Assembly (NCBI GenBank): GCA_963728155.1
Contig: CAVSJF010000006.1
Span: 620,001-684,000 of the forward strand
Direction of reading: 5' to 3'
DNA length: 64,000 bases
Source of the DNA: JACVRW01 sp963728155
Lineage (GTDB): Bacteria > Actinomycetota > Thermoleophilia > Solirubrobacterales > Thermoleophilaceae
Part shown: positions 55,167 to 63,327 of the stretch, one piece after another
Numbering within the stretch: the first letter of the stretch is position 1
How the letters are laid out: every line of letters begins with the position of its first letter
Made by a program: the position numbers and the translations under genes
Notes under the pieces: model-generated
Told to the model about the DNA's origin: nothing
Seen by the model: only the letters and a program-made list of their open reading frames with translations
Databases searched by the model: none

Positions 55167-56564
55167 TTAGGAGCCCGGCGTCCAGATCTGGCCTGACGGA
55201 GCCGCCTCTTCGCTCTCCGGCGTCCAGAGCTTCTCGCGCGCGGCCGCTGTCTCTGAGGCGATCGGATTGGCCGACTCCACCAGCAGGTCGACCGCCTTGC
55301 GCATCGCGATGTCCTCGCGCAGCGCCTCGTCGGCGCCCTGGGCGCGGGCGCGCTTCAGAGCGCGCTTGACCTGCTTGTCCGAGGCGTCCGGGCCGGCGGC
55401 CTCGCGCATCGCCTGGTTCACCTCTTCGTCGGTGACCTCGATGCCCTCGGCCTCCACGATCGCCGCGAGCACCGCCTCGCGCTTGAGGGCCAGCTCGGCA
55501 TCGGGCTCGGCCTCGGTCACGAGCTCCTCTTCGGTCTTTCCCGTCATCTCGAGGTAGCGCGCCGGGTCGATGCCCTGGGAGGAGAAGCGGCGTGAGGTCC
55601 GGTGCCACATCTCATGGGCCTTCGAGTGCACGAGCTCCTTCGGGATCTCGACCTTCGCGCCGGCCACAGCGGCGTCCACGGCCGCCTCGCGGAACTCACC
55701 CTCGATCGCGCGCTCGTCGGCCTCGCCGATGCGCTCCTCGACCTCGGCGCGCAGCTCGTCGAGCGAGTCGTAGCCGCCGGCCTCGACCGCGAAGTCGTCG
55801 TCGAGCTCAGGCAGCTGCTTCTCCTTGACCTCCTTCACCTCCACGGCGAAGGAAGCGTCCTTCCCGGCCAGGTCCTCGGCCGGATAGTCGTCGGGAAACG
55901 TGAGCTTCACCTCCCGCTCGTCGCCCGCTGACGCGCCCGCGAGCTGCTCCTCGAAGCCGGGTACCAGCCGGCCGGAGCCGAGCTCGACCACCTGGCCGCG
56001 ACCGGCGCCGCCCTCGAACTCCTCGCCGTCGACCGAGCCGGTGAAGTCCATGACCACGAAGTCCCCGGTGACGGCCGCGCGATCGACGTTCTCCAGCGAG
56101 GCCAGCGACTCCCGCAGGCGGTCGAGCTCGGTCTGCACCTGCTGCGGATCCACGCTCGGCTCGCGCCGCCCCACCTCGAGGCCCTTGTACTCGCCGAGCC
56201 GCGCCGGAGGCACCACCCCCACTTCGATCGTGAAGGCGAGGGGCGATCCCTGCGCCGGCAGGTCGGTGAGATCGAGATCGGGATCTCCGACGGTGGTTAT
56301 CCCGGCGTCGGCGAGCGCCTGCTCATACCAGCTCGGCAGGCCGCGGCGCACGGCCTCGTCCATCACCGCCTCGCGGCCCACCTGCCGCAGAACCACCTCG
56401 GGTGGCACCTTGCCAGAGCGGAAACCGGGGACCCTCATCTCGCGGCCCAGCTCGGCCGCTGCGCTCTTGAGCTGCTGCTCGAGCGCTTCGCTGGGCACCT
56501 CGACCTCCACGCGTACGCGCGAGTCGGCGAGCTCCGTGGTCTTGGTCTTCACTGCGGCGGCCAT
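55167..56564 (-). CDS. tig: Trigger factor
   Basis: A ribosome-bound chaperone and prolyl isomerase. The 465-residue protein has the ribosome-binding signature as GREMRVPGFRSGKVPPEVV (residues 39-57). The FKBP-like domain covers about residues 160-240 (GDFVVMDFTGSVDGEEFEGG, VPGFEEQLAGASAGDEREVK), and a helical C-terminal cradle follows. The tail ends in a short Pro/Ser stretch. ATG at 56564 (MAAAVKTKTTEL) is the best start. It begins the tig-clpP-clpX run. Confidence 0.95.
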   Translation of the reverse strand: MAAAVKTKTTELADSRVRVEVEVPSEALEQQLKSAAAELGREMRVPGFRSGKVPPEVVLRQVGREAVMDEAVRRGLPSWYEQALADAGITTVGDPDLDLTDLPAQGSPLAFTIEVGVVPPARLGEYKGLEVGRREPSVDPQQVQTELDRLRESLASLENVDRAAVTGDFVVMDFTGSVDGEEFEGGAGRGQVVELGSGRLVPGFEEQLAGASAGDEREVKLTFPDDYPAEDLAGKDASFAVEVKEVKEKQLPELDDDFAVEAGGYDSLDELRAEVEERIGEADERAIEGEFREAAVDAAVAGAKVEIPKELVHSKAHEMWHRTSRRFSSQGIDPARYLEMTGKTEEELVTEAEPDAELALKREAVLAAIVEAEGIEVTDEEVNQAMREAAGPDASDKQVKRALKRARAQGADEALREDIAMRKAVDLLVESANPIASETAAAREKLWTPESEEAAPSGQIWTPGS

Positions 56565-56589
56565 CGGCGGCCTGACGATAGTGGACCGG

Positions 56590-58167
56590 CTAGGCGGGCT
56601 TGCGCTCCCTGAGCACCCGCCGCAGGAGCTTGCCGGTGGGGCTCTTGGGCAGCTCTTCCACCACCTCCACCCTGCGGATCCGCTCGTACAGCGCGACCCG
56701 CTCGGCGACCCACCGCATGAGCTCCTCGGGATCGAGCCCGTCAGCGGCCACCACGTACGCCACGGGCAGCTCGCCGGCCTCGTCGTCGGGGAGGCCGACC
56801 ACGCCCGCATCGACCACGTCCGGGTGACTGGCGAGCAGAGCCTCGAGCTGAGCCGGGGCCACTTGGTGGCCCTTGTACTTGATGAGCTCCTTCAGGCGAT
56901 CGGTCACCTCGACCACCCCGTCCGCACTGACCCGGCCGAGGTCGCCGGTGCAGAGCCAGTCCCCGACGAGCGTAGCCGCCGTGGCCTCGGGGTTGTCGCG
57001 GTAGCCCCGCATGACCTGCGGTCCCCGCACGCGGATCTCTCCTTCGCTTCCGGGCGCTAGCCGCTCGCCGCTGCGGGGATCGACCACGATCGCGTCGGTC
57101 CCACCCAGCAGCTCTCCGCAGCTTCCGGGCGCCGCCCGCTCGGGGGCCTCGGCCGGGTAGATCGCGATCACCGCGGAGGTCTCGGTCATGCCGTAGCCCT
57201 GGCCGACCCGGCAGCCGAGCCGCTGCTCGCAAGCCCGCTCCAGCTGCGCGCTCACCGGCGCTGCGCCCATCGCGAGCATCTCCAGCGACGAGAGGTCGTA
57301 GCGCTCGACCAGCGGGTGACGGGAAAGCGCGAGGCCGACGGGTGGGGGCACGATGGCGTGGGTGATCCGGTGCTGCTCGATGGCGGCGAGCATCCCTTCG
57401 AGATCGAAGCGCGCCATGGTCACCACCGCGGCGCCGCACGAGAGCGTGAGATTGAGGATGGGCGTCAGCCCCATCGCGTGAAAGAAGGGCGCGAGGCCGA
57501 GCATCCGGTGGTGTGGCCTCAGACTCATGGGAGGCGAGCTCTGGACCAAGTTGGCCACCAGATTGCTGTGGCTGAGCTCCACCGCCTTCGGCAGCCCGGT
57601 CGTGCCGCTCGACCAGAGCAGCGCGGCGGTGTCGGCGTAGGGGTTGACGCAGGGCGCCGGGGGCTCACCGCCTGTGAGAGCCGAGACAGCCGAGAAGGAG
57701 ACGGCGCCGGGTGCCTCACCCAGCACGATCACCTCGTCGATGCCGGCCTCGACGGCCGCCGCTCGAGCTCCGTCGAGCAGGGCCGGCACGGTGATCAGCT
57801 CCCGGGCGCCGGTGTGCTTGAGCTGGCGGGCGAGCTCGTCCGGCGGCGCCAAGGGGCTGGCTGCCATGACGGCGCCTCCGGCGCGCAGCACGGCGTGAAA
57901 GGCCACCGGCCACTCAGGCACGTTGGGTGCCTGCAGGCAAACCACGTCGCCGCGCCGCACCCCACGCGCCGCGAGGCCCCTCGCGCCTCTCGCGACCGCC
58001 TCCGCCAGAGCGGCAAACGTGAGCGACCGCCCACTCGCGGCGTCGATCATCGCGATATCGGCGGGACGGCCGCCGGCCAGCACATGGCTGTCGAGCGGCA
58101 CGTCCGGGATGTCCGGCGCGGGTCGCGAGCTGCGAACGACATGGGAGGAGGCAAGCGTGGTGGCCAT
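56590..58167 (-). CDS. AMP-dependent acyl-CoA synthetase / 4-coumarate-CoA ligase-like
   Basis: A 525-residue adenylating enzyme that forms acyl-CoA from a carboxylic acid. It has the P-loop-like A3 motif LLWSSGTTGLPKAVELSH near residue 193, A5 GQGYGMTETSAVI, A7/A8 LCTGDLGRVSADGVVEVTDR and the catalytic Lys in A10 PKSPTGKLLRRVL near the C-terminus. The A8 segment continues KELIKYKGHQVAPAQLE, close to plant 4CL-like enzymes. The substrate (aromatic or medium-chain acid) cannot be assigned. It lies upstream of tig on the same strand with a 25-bp gap. Confidence 0.9.
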   Translation of the reverse strand: MATTLASSHVVRSSRPAPDIPDVPLDSHVLAGGRPADIAMIDAASGRSLTFAALAEAVARGARGLAARGVRRGDVVCLQAPNVPEWPVAFHAVLRAGGAVMAASPLAPPDELARQLKHTGARELITVPALLDGARAAAVEAGIDEVIVLGEAPGAVSFSAVSALTGGEPPAPCVNPYADTAALLWSSGTTGLPKAVELSHSNLVANLVQSSPPMSLRPHHRMLGLAPFFHAMGLTPILNLTLSCGAAVVTMARFDLEGMLAAIEQHRITHAIVPPPVGLALSRHPLVERYDLSSLEMLAMGAAPVSAQLERACEQRLGCRVGQGYGMTETSAVIAIYPAEAPERAAPGSCGELLGGTDAIVVDPRSGERLAPGSEGEIRVRGPQVMRGYRDNPEATAATLVGDWLCTGDLGRVSADGVVEVTDRLKELIKYKGHQVAPAQLEALLASHPDVVDAGVVGLPDDEAGELPVAYVVAADGLDPEELMRWVAERVALYERIRRVEVVEELPKSPTGKLLRRVLRERKPA

Positions 58168-58210
58168 GTCCAGCCAGACAGCCTCCCCGGTGATCTATTC
58201 CCTAGGTTGT

Positions 58211-58384
58211 GTGCGCTTGAGGGGTGAAGCGCTGAGGAGGGCCCAGGCGTGGGCGGTCACCGGGCCGCTCGGGCACTTCTGGAGCGCGAGCGCCGACATT
58301 GTCGTGCTCTGGGCGCGCTACGGCTGGCGGCGTATCGTCAGTCGCGGCCTCGGCGCGCCCGCGCGCCGCCGCCGTAGGAGCTGA
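58211..58384 (+). CDS. Possible small basic protein (57 aa)
   Basis: A short open frame from GTG at 58211 with the plausible protein-like segment GPLGHFWSASADIVVLWARY followed by a basic tail of Arg residues. It overlaps the end of the opposite-strand membrane protein gene by 47 bases. No family is recognised, and it may not be translated; it is included because the gap before it has no other gene and its composition differs from shadow frames. Confidence 0.3.
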   Translation: MRLRGEALRRAQAWAVTGPLGHFWSASADIVVLWARYGWRRIVSRGLGAPARRRRRS

Positions 58385-58631
58385 GGTCGAGCACGAACGC
58401 CAGCGCCACCCACAGCCACTCGATTCCCTCCACGCCGCCGATGGGCGACCAGGCCAGCGCGTAGACCAGAGTGGTCAGCGGCAGGAAGATGAGACCCAGC
58501 AGCGGAACCAAGAAGCTGTCGTAGGCCTGGTCGACCTCGTTGGTGAAGATCCAAAGGAGGACGAGCCCGACCCGGGGAAAGAGGCCGGCGAACACGGCTA
58601 GCAGGCATCCCATGAGCACAGATCCTGTCAC
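58338..58631 (-). CDS. Hypothetical three-helix membrane protein (97 aa)
   Basis: A 97-residue protein with three hydrophobic segments (MTGSVLMGCLLAVFAGLFPR onward, VGLVLLWIFTNEVDQAYDSF, and VPLLGLIFLPLTTLVYALAW) and a short basic C-terminus. The Asn-Glu-Val-Asp motif between helices 1 and 2 looks like the conserved loop of a small uncharacterised actinobacterial family. It is divergent from the ZIP transporter with 47 bases between. Confidence 0.6.
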   Translation of the reverse strand: MTGSVLMGCLLAVFAGLFPRVGLVLLWIFTNEVDQAYDSFLVPLLGLIFLPLTTLVYALAWSPIGGVEGIEWLWVALAFVLDLSSYGGGARARRGRD

Positions 58632-58678
58632 CCCCGCCGCAATGATGCGGACACGGTCCTCGCCGTGAGGGGCTGAGC

Positions 58679-59371
58679 ATGGCCGCTGCTCTCGGTTGGG
58701 GGGCCCTCGCAGCGTCGTCCCTGGTGATCGGGGCCGTCCTGGCCCTCGTCCGCGACTGGCCCATTCGCTACGTGGGACTGGTGCTGGCCTTCGGCGCCGG
58801 AGCGTTGATTTCGGCGGTCAGCTTCGAGCTGGCCGAGGACGGCGTGGATGCCGGCGGCCCCGCCGCGGTCGGCGTCGGCATCGCCGTGGGGGCGCTGACC
58901 TTCTACCTGCTCGACGGCATCGTCTCGAAGGGCGGGCGCTCGGCGGACGGCAGCTCCCTGGCCCTGGGCGCGTTCCTCGACGGCATACCCGAGCAGCTGG
59001 TCCTGGGGCTCGGCCTGGCGGCGGGCCAGAACGTGGGGGTCGGCCTGCTCGCGGCGATCTTCATCTCAAACCTCCCCGAGGCGATCGGCTCGGCGAGCGA
59101 GATGCGCGCGGCCCACAACTCGACCTCACGCACCCTGGGCCTCTGGCTTGGCGTTGCGGCGGTATGCACCCTGGCCACGGTGGTGGGCTTCGCGATCGGC
59201 GACAACGTGGGCGGCACGGTGCAGGGCGGCGTGAACGGGTTCGCCGCCGGCGCTCTGCTGGTGATGCTCACCGACTCCATGATCCCGGAGGCCCGGAAGG
59301 CCGGGCGCGCCAGCGGCATCGCCACGGCGTTCGGCTTCGCGGTCGCCGCCGGACTGTCCTCGCTCAGCTGA
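58679..59371 (+). CDS. ZIP family metal transporter
   Basis: A 230-residue polytopic protein with about seven hydrophobic segments. ZIP-like features are GAGALISAVSFELAEDGVDA in the first half, then GAFLDGIPEQLVLGLGLA and ISNLPEAIGSASEMR, which correspond to the metal-binding helices 4 and 5. The usual HNxPEG in helix 4 reads LDGIPEQ, so the metal site lacks the His. Divalent metal uptake or efflux is therefore likely but the specificity is unclear. ATG at 58679 has GAGGGG upstream. Confidence 0.82.
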   Translation: MAAALGWGALAASSLVIGAVLALVRDWPIRYVGLVLAFGAGALISAVSFELAEDGVDAGGPAAVGVGIAVGALTFYLLDGIVSKGGRSADGSSLALGAFLDGIPEQLVLGLGLAAGQNVGVGLLAAIFISNLPEAIGSASEMRAAHNSTSRTLGLWLGVAAVCTLATVVGFAIGDNVGGTVQGGVNGFAAGALLVMLTDSMIPEARKAGRASGIATAFGFAVAAGLSSLS

Positions 59372-59413
59372 GCCGGCCGGAGGGTTGACGGGCGTGAGGG
59401 CGAAAGGAGCGGC

Positions 59414-60118
59414 GTGGACGACGCGCGGGCAAAGGCCGGGTATCACGGCTTCGCCGTGCTTCTCCTCTTCGTGTTGATCTCGGTGTCCTTTCAGGTCGCG
59501 GCGCCGGATGGCGACTGGTCGCGGATGCTGACGATCGTCCTCGGGGCGGTGATCCTGGCGTCGTCGGCCTGGGCCGCGGAGGCCCAGCACACCGTGGTGC
59601 GTGTGGCGGTGGCAGTGGCCGTCCTGCTCGCGCTCGCGGCACTGCTCGTGCAGCTGATCACGGGCGAGGTCCCGGTGGCCACCGCGGCGCTCATGAACGG
59701 GCTCCTTGTGGCCTTCGCTCCGACCGTGGTGGCGGCGGGCGTGGTGCGCGACCTGCGGCGGTCCGGAGAGGTGACACTGCGGACACTCTCCGGGGTGCTG
59801 GCCATCTACCTGCTCGTGGGGATGCTCTTCTCGTTCCTTCAGGCTGCCGCCGGCGCGCTTGGGAGCGAGCCCTTCTTCACCGGCCACCCGGACGCCGGGC
59901 GCTCGGAGTTCCTCTACTTCAGCTACATCACGCTATCCACGACGGGCTACGGCGATTTCGTGCCGGCCACGGACGTGGGCCGCATGCTGGCGGTGGCCGA
60001 GTCGCTGCTGGGCCAGATCTACCTGGTCACCGTCGTCGCCTTGATCGTCGCGAACCTGCGCCCGGCCGCCGGTGCGCGACGAGGAAGCCCGCCCCCGCGC
60101 CGAGCAGAAACGAGATAG
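59414..60118 (+). CDS. Potassium channel family protein (two-TM pore)
   Basis: A 234-residue membrane protein. Four hydrophobic segments cover about residues 10-120. A pore module then follows, with one helix (LSGVLAIYLLVGMLFSFLQA), the selectivity filter TLSTTGYGDF near residue 178, and an inner helix (LGQIYLVTVVALIVANL). TTGYGDF is the K+ filter. There is no RCK domain. The start is GTG at 59414 with AAAGGAG upstream, and TTGACG at 59384 may be a -35. The Arg/Pro-rich end overlaps the LapA gene by 92 bases, tail to tail. Confidence 0.85.
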   Translation: MDDARAKAGYHGFAVLLLFVLISVSFQVAAPDGDWSRMLTIVLGAVILASSAWAAEAQHTVVRVAVAVAVLLALAALLVQLITGEVPVATAALMNGLLVAFAPTVVAAGVVRDLRRSGEVTLRTLSGVLAIYLLVGMLFSFLQAAAGALGSEPFFTGHPDAGRSEFLYFSYITLSTTGYGDFVPATDVGRMLAVAESLLGQIYLVTVVALIVANLRPAAGARRGSPPPRRAETR

Positions 60119-60320
60119 CGATAACGAGGATCAGCGGCGTCGACCAGGTACCGAGCAGCCAGTTGACCTCGACCTCGTCGAAGTTCAGAACGGCGAACAG
60201 CACCGCCACGGCGCCGATCGCGGCGGCCCCCACCATCCGGGCCTGGTCCCGCCGCGATGTCTTGCGGCCTCTGGTCTCGCCCAGCCCTTCTTCGCCGCCG
60301 CCACCGGCACTACCCACCAT
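60027..60320 (-). CDS. LapA/DUF1049 family membrane protein
   Basis: A 97-residue protein with a basic N-terminus (about 30 residues) and two membrane helices: AAIGAVAVLFAVLNFDEVEV, containing the family NxxxVxV signature, and STPLILVIAISFLLGAGAGF. The end is basic. LapA proteins take part in lipopolysaccharide assembly in Gram-negatives; in actinobacteria the role is unknown. ATG at 60320 is a reasonable start, but a later Met (residue 29) would also fit. Confidence 0.75.
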   Translation of the reverse strand: MVGSAGGGGEEGLGETRGRKTSRRDQARMVGAAAIGAVAVLFAVLNFDEVEVNWLLGTWSTPLILVIAISFLLGAGAGFLVAHRRPGAGSRRSRRRR

Positions 60321-60729
60321 GGGTCACTCCGTTCGTTGGATGCGTGCGTCCCTGCAGCTCCGCTGATTCTGTCAGTCGTCCCACGTCCCGCCGCCACAGC
60401 TCGCGCTGTAGGCGCCAGCGCGCGAAGCCGATGGCCGACCGGGCGGCCACGAACAGCAGCGTGGGCACGACGATCGCCACGGTCAGCGCGCCGGCAACCG
60501 GGCGCCCGGAGTTGATGGCCCCCTCGACTACCTGCTTCCAGTTCACGCCCAGCACCACCGAGGCCACGAACGCGACCCACACGACCGTGGCCAGCTTTCC
60601 CGCCAGCTCCAGCCAGCGGTGGAGGAGCACCACGTGATCCCAGCGCAGACGGCATACCGTCATTCGCTCCAGCCGTGTGGCTCGCCGGGTGCGCTCGGGC
60701 GACAGCCGCTCGGCGACGGCTTTGCCCAC
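60310..60729 (-). CDS. Hypothetical two-helix membrane protein
   Basis: A 139-residue product from GTG at 60729 (VGKAVAERLSPERTRRATRL). Helices cover LELAGKLATVVWVAFVASVV and VAGALTVAIVVPTLLFVAAR, separated by NWKQVVEGAINSGRP; the ends are charged. I do not recognise a family. The frame is open further upstream but no better start is visible. It ends inside the LapA start (an 11-base overlap) and is divergent from the ClC gene. Confidence 0.5.
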   Translation of the reverse strand: MGKAVAERLSPERTRRATRLERMTVCRLRWDHVVLLHRWLELAGKLATVVWVAFVASVVLGVNWKQVVEGAINSGRPVAGALTVAIVVPTLLFVAARSAIGFARWRLQRELWRRDVGRLTESAELQGRTHPTNGVTHGG

Positions 60730-60800
60730 CCGCGCGATGAGCCGGCCGGCGCGGACCCGGATGTGATCGGTCGATGCGATCGTGCCATTGTCCCGCCACC

Positions 60801-62040
60801 GTGACCACCCCGGCACAGCCGGACGAGCTCGGCGGGCGGGCCTACCTGCGCCTGGTGGGGCTCGGCGCCCTGATCGGGATACCCGCGGCCCTGCTCGCCG
60901 CCGGCTTCCTGGCGCTGGTCCGCGAGCTGCAGGACGTGCTCTGGGATGAGCTCCCCGAGGCGCTCGGTCAGACATCGCCCCCCTGGTATCTCGTGGTGGG
61001 GTTACCGGTGGTCGGAGCGGCGCTGGTGGTGGTCGCCCGCAGCCGGCTGCCGGGCGACGGTGGGCATCGCCCTCGCCGCCCTGGCCACACTGGCCTTTGG
61101 CTCAGTTCTGGGACCGGAGGCCCCGCTGATAGCGCTCGGATCGGTGGTGGGAGTGGCGCTCTCCCGGCACCTTCAGCTCGGCGAACGGGAGAACGCGGTG
61201 CTCAGCACCGCCGGCTCGTTCTCGGCCGTGTCCGCCCTCTTCGGCGGGCCGCTGGTGGCCGGCCTGCTGCTCATGGAGGCCGGCCTCGGCATGGGGGCGG
61301 GGCTTCTGCCCGTCCTGCTGCCCGGACTCGTGGCGGCGGCGTGCGGCTACGTGATCTTTCTGGGGCTCGGAGACTGGGCCGGGCTCGGGACGACATCCCT
61401 GGCGGTTCCCGACCTGCCCGCCTACGAGGGCACGAGCGTCGAGGACCTCTTGGTCGGTCTCGTCGTCGGCGTGGCGGCCGGGGTGCTGATCCAGGCGGTG
61501 CGCTGGGCGGCCGGCCGGCTGGATGGGCTCGGCAGCCGGCGCATCGGGATGCCGGCCCTGCTGCTGGCCGGCGGGCTCACGGTCGGGTTGATCGCGCAGT
61601 CGGCCGATCTGCTCGGCGCTGACTCTCAGGACGTTCTCTTCTCGGGGCAGCAGTCGGTCCCCGCCCTGCTGGCCGAGGGCTCGCTTGCCGTGGTGGCTCT
61701 GCTGCTGGCGGCCAAGGCGCTGGGCTATGCGGTCAGCATGGGAGCGGGCTTTCGCGGCGGGCCGGTGTTCCCCGCGATCTTCCTCGGCGTCGCGCTCGCC
61801 ACTTTGGCGGTCCACCTCTTGGACGTCTCCCCCACCCTGGCGGTGGCCGTGGGCACGGCGGGGGGCATGGCCGCGATGACCCGCCTGCTGCTCGCCCCGC
61901 TGGTGTTCGCGGGGCTGCTGGTCGGAACGTCCGGGGCCGACGCCGTCCCGGCGGCGGTCTTCGCGACGTCGGCCGCGTGGCTCACCCGGACGGCGCTCGA
62001 CCGCCGTTTCGGCACATCCCGGGCCGCGGAGTCCGGATAG
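60801..62040 (+). CDS. ClC-type chloride channel/transporter (internal deletion or frameshift)
   Basis: A polytopic ClC protein. From GTG at 60801 the first frame gives GLGALIGIPAALLAAGFLAL and ends near ARSRLPGDGGH. A second frame resumes with VGIALAALATLAFGSVLGPE and continues through SMGAGFRGGPVFPAIFLGVA (the GxFxP anion-site motif) to the end. Relative to the family, the segment that should follow GDGGH and lead to the next helix (about 20-25 residues) is missing at 61060, together with a frame change. Either a small deletion or an assembly collapse is possible. There is no CBS domain. The GREGP motif reads GPEAP. Confidence 0.8.
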
Positions 62041-62082
62041 GCTGCGCCTCGACTCAGACTCACCCAACCGAAGGAGACACGA

Positions 62083-62577
62083 ATGGCGAATCTCGTAGCC
62101 ATCGCCTATGACGACGTCGATGAGGCCCAGCAGGTGATGGGGACCATCGGCGGCCTCGTGAAGGAACATTCGCTGACCCTCGACGACGCGGTCATCGTCG
62201 AGCACAAGGCCAACGGGAAGATGAAGCTCCACCAACCCTCGCTGGCCGGCGTCGGGGCCGCCAGCGGCGCTCTCTGGGGCGGACTGATCGGCCTCATCTT
62301 CTTCATGCCCCTCCTGGGCATGGCCGTAGGAGCCGCCACCGGCGCGGCCACCGGCGCCCTGAGCGACTACGGAATCGACAACGACATGATGAAGCAGCTC
62401 GGCGAGAAGCTTCCCGAGGGCGGCGCGGCGGTGTTCGTGCTCGTGCGCGAGGCCACCGCCGACAAGGTCGTGCCCGAGGTCGCGAAATACGGCGGCCACC
62501 TGATCCAGAGCTCACTCTCCAACGAGCAGGAGACCGCGCTGCAGGAGGCACTCGACAACCGCGGCGCCGCCGCCTAG
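62083..62577 (+). CDS. DUF1269 family protein
   Basis: A 164-residue protein of the DUF1269 (membrane-associated) family. It has an N-terminal alpha/beta region with AYDDVDEAQQVMGTIGGL, HKANGKMKLHQP, a glycine-rich double membrane segment (GALWGGLIGLIFFMPLLGMA, VGAATGAATGALSDYGID), then a C-terminal half with LPEGGAAVFVLVREATADKV. The function is unknown. It has one of the best ribosome-binding sites in the window (AAGGAGA, seven bases before ATG 62083) and TAGGCT at 62038, overlapping the ClC stop. Confidence 0.88.
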   Translation: MANLVAIAYDDVDEAQQVMGTIGGLVKEHSLTLDDAVIVEHKANGKMKLHQPSLAGVGAASGALWGGLIGLIFFMPLLGMAVGAATGAATGALSDYGIDNDMMKQLGEKLPEGGAAVFVLVREATADKVVPEVAKYGGHLIQSSLSNEQETALQEALDNRGAAA

Positions 62578-62584
62578 GGCGCAG

Positions 62585-63314
62585 ACGACCGTTCGCGTCA
62601 CCTACATCGGCCACGCCACCGTGCTGATCGAGCACGGTGGCGTGCGCCTGCTGACCGACCCCGTGCTGCGCCGGCGCGTTGCGCACCTTCGCCGCTACGG
62701 ACCCGCCCCCGCGGTTCCCGGGGCCATCGACGCGGTCCTCCTCTCCCACCTGCACTACGACCACCTGGATCTGCCCAGCCTGCGCATGCTGGGCGCCGGC
62801 GTGCGCGTGCTGGCGCCGCGCGGCTCGGGGCGCTTCCTCGCCCGGGCCGGCCTGAGGGCGGTCGAGGAGCTCTCGCCCGGGGAGGACACCGATGTGGAGG
62901 GCCTGACCGTGGTGGCCACCCCGGCCGACCACGACTCCGGGCGGCGACCTGGCGGACCCCGAGCCGAGCCGGTCGGGTATCTGGTCGAGGCGGCGCAGCG
63001 GGTGTACTTCGCGGGCGACACCGACCTGTTCGGAGGCATGGCCCGCCTGGGACCGGTCGGGCTGGCGCTGTTGCCGGTGGCCGGGTGGGGGCCCAAGCTC
63101 GGCGCAGGGACACCTCGACCCCGAGCGGGCCGCCCGTGCCGCCGCCTTGGTTCGCGCGCGGATGGCCGTACCGATCCACTGGGGCACGCTGCGCCTCGGG
63201 CGCATGGGGGCGTGGTTCACCGAGCCGCCCCATCGCTTTGCCGCTCAGGCGGCCGAGCTGGCCCCGGACGTCGAAGTGCGAGTGCTCTCGCCCGGAGAGT
63301 CGCTCGAGCTGTAG
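62585..63314 (+). CDS. Metallo-beta-lactamase fold hydrolase, UlaG-like (one frameshift)
   Basis: The product begins TVRVTYIGHATVLIEHGGVR and has the metal-binding HLHYDHLD motif near residue 55, PADHDSGRR, then YFAGDTDLFGG with the bridging Asp. Near 63107 an extra base shifts the frame; afterwards the reading continues MAVPIHWGTLRLGRMGAWFT (last metal His) to LSPGESLEL and the stop at 63312-63314. No standard start precedes the conserved N-terminus: ACG stands at 62585 where ATG would be expected, while a GTG at 62621 would remove the first strand. Probably an error. Substrate unknown; lipid amide or phosphodiester cleavage occurs in the family. Confidence 0.8.
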
Positions 63315-63327
63315 GCCTCATGGCCGA

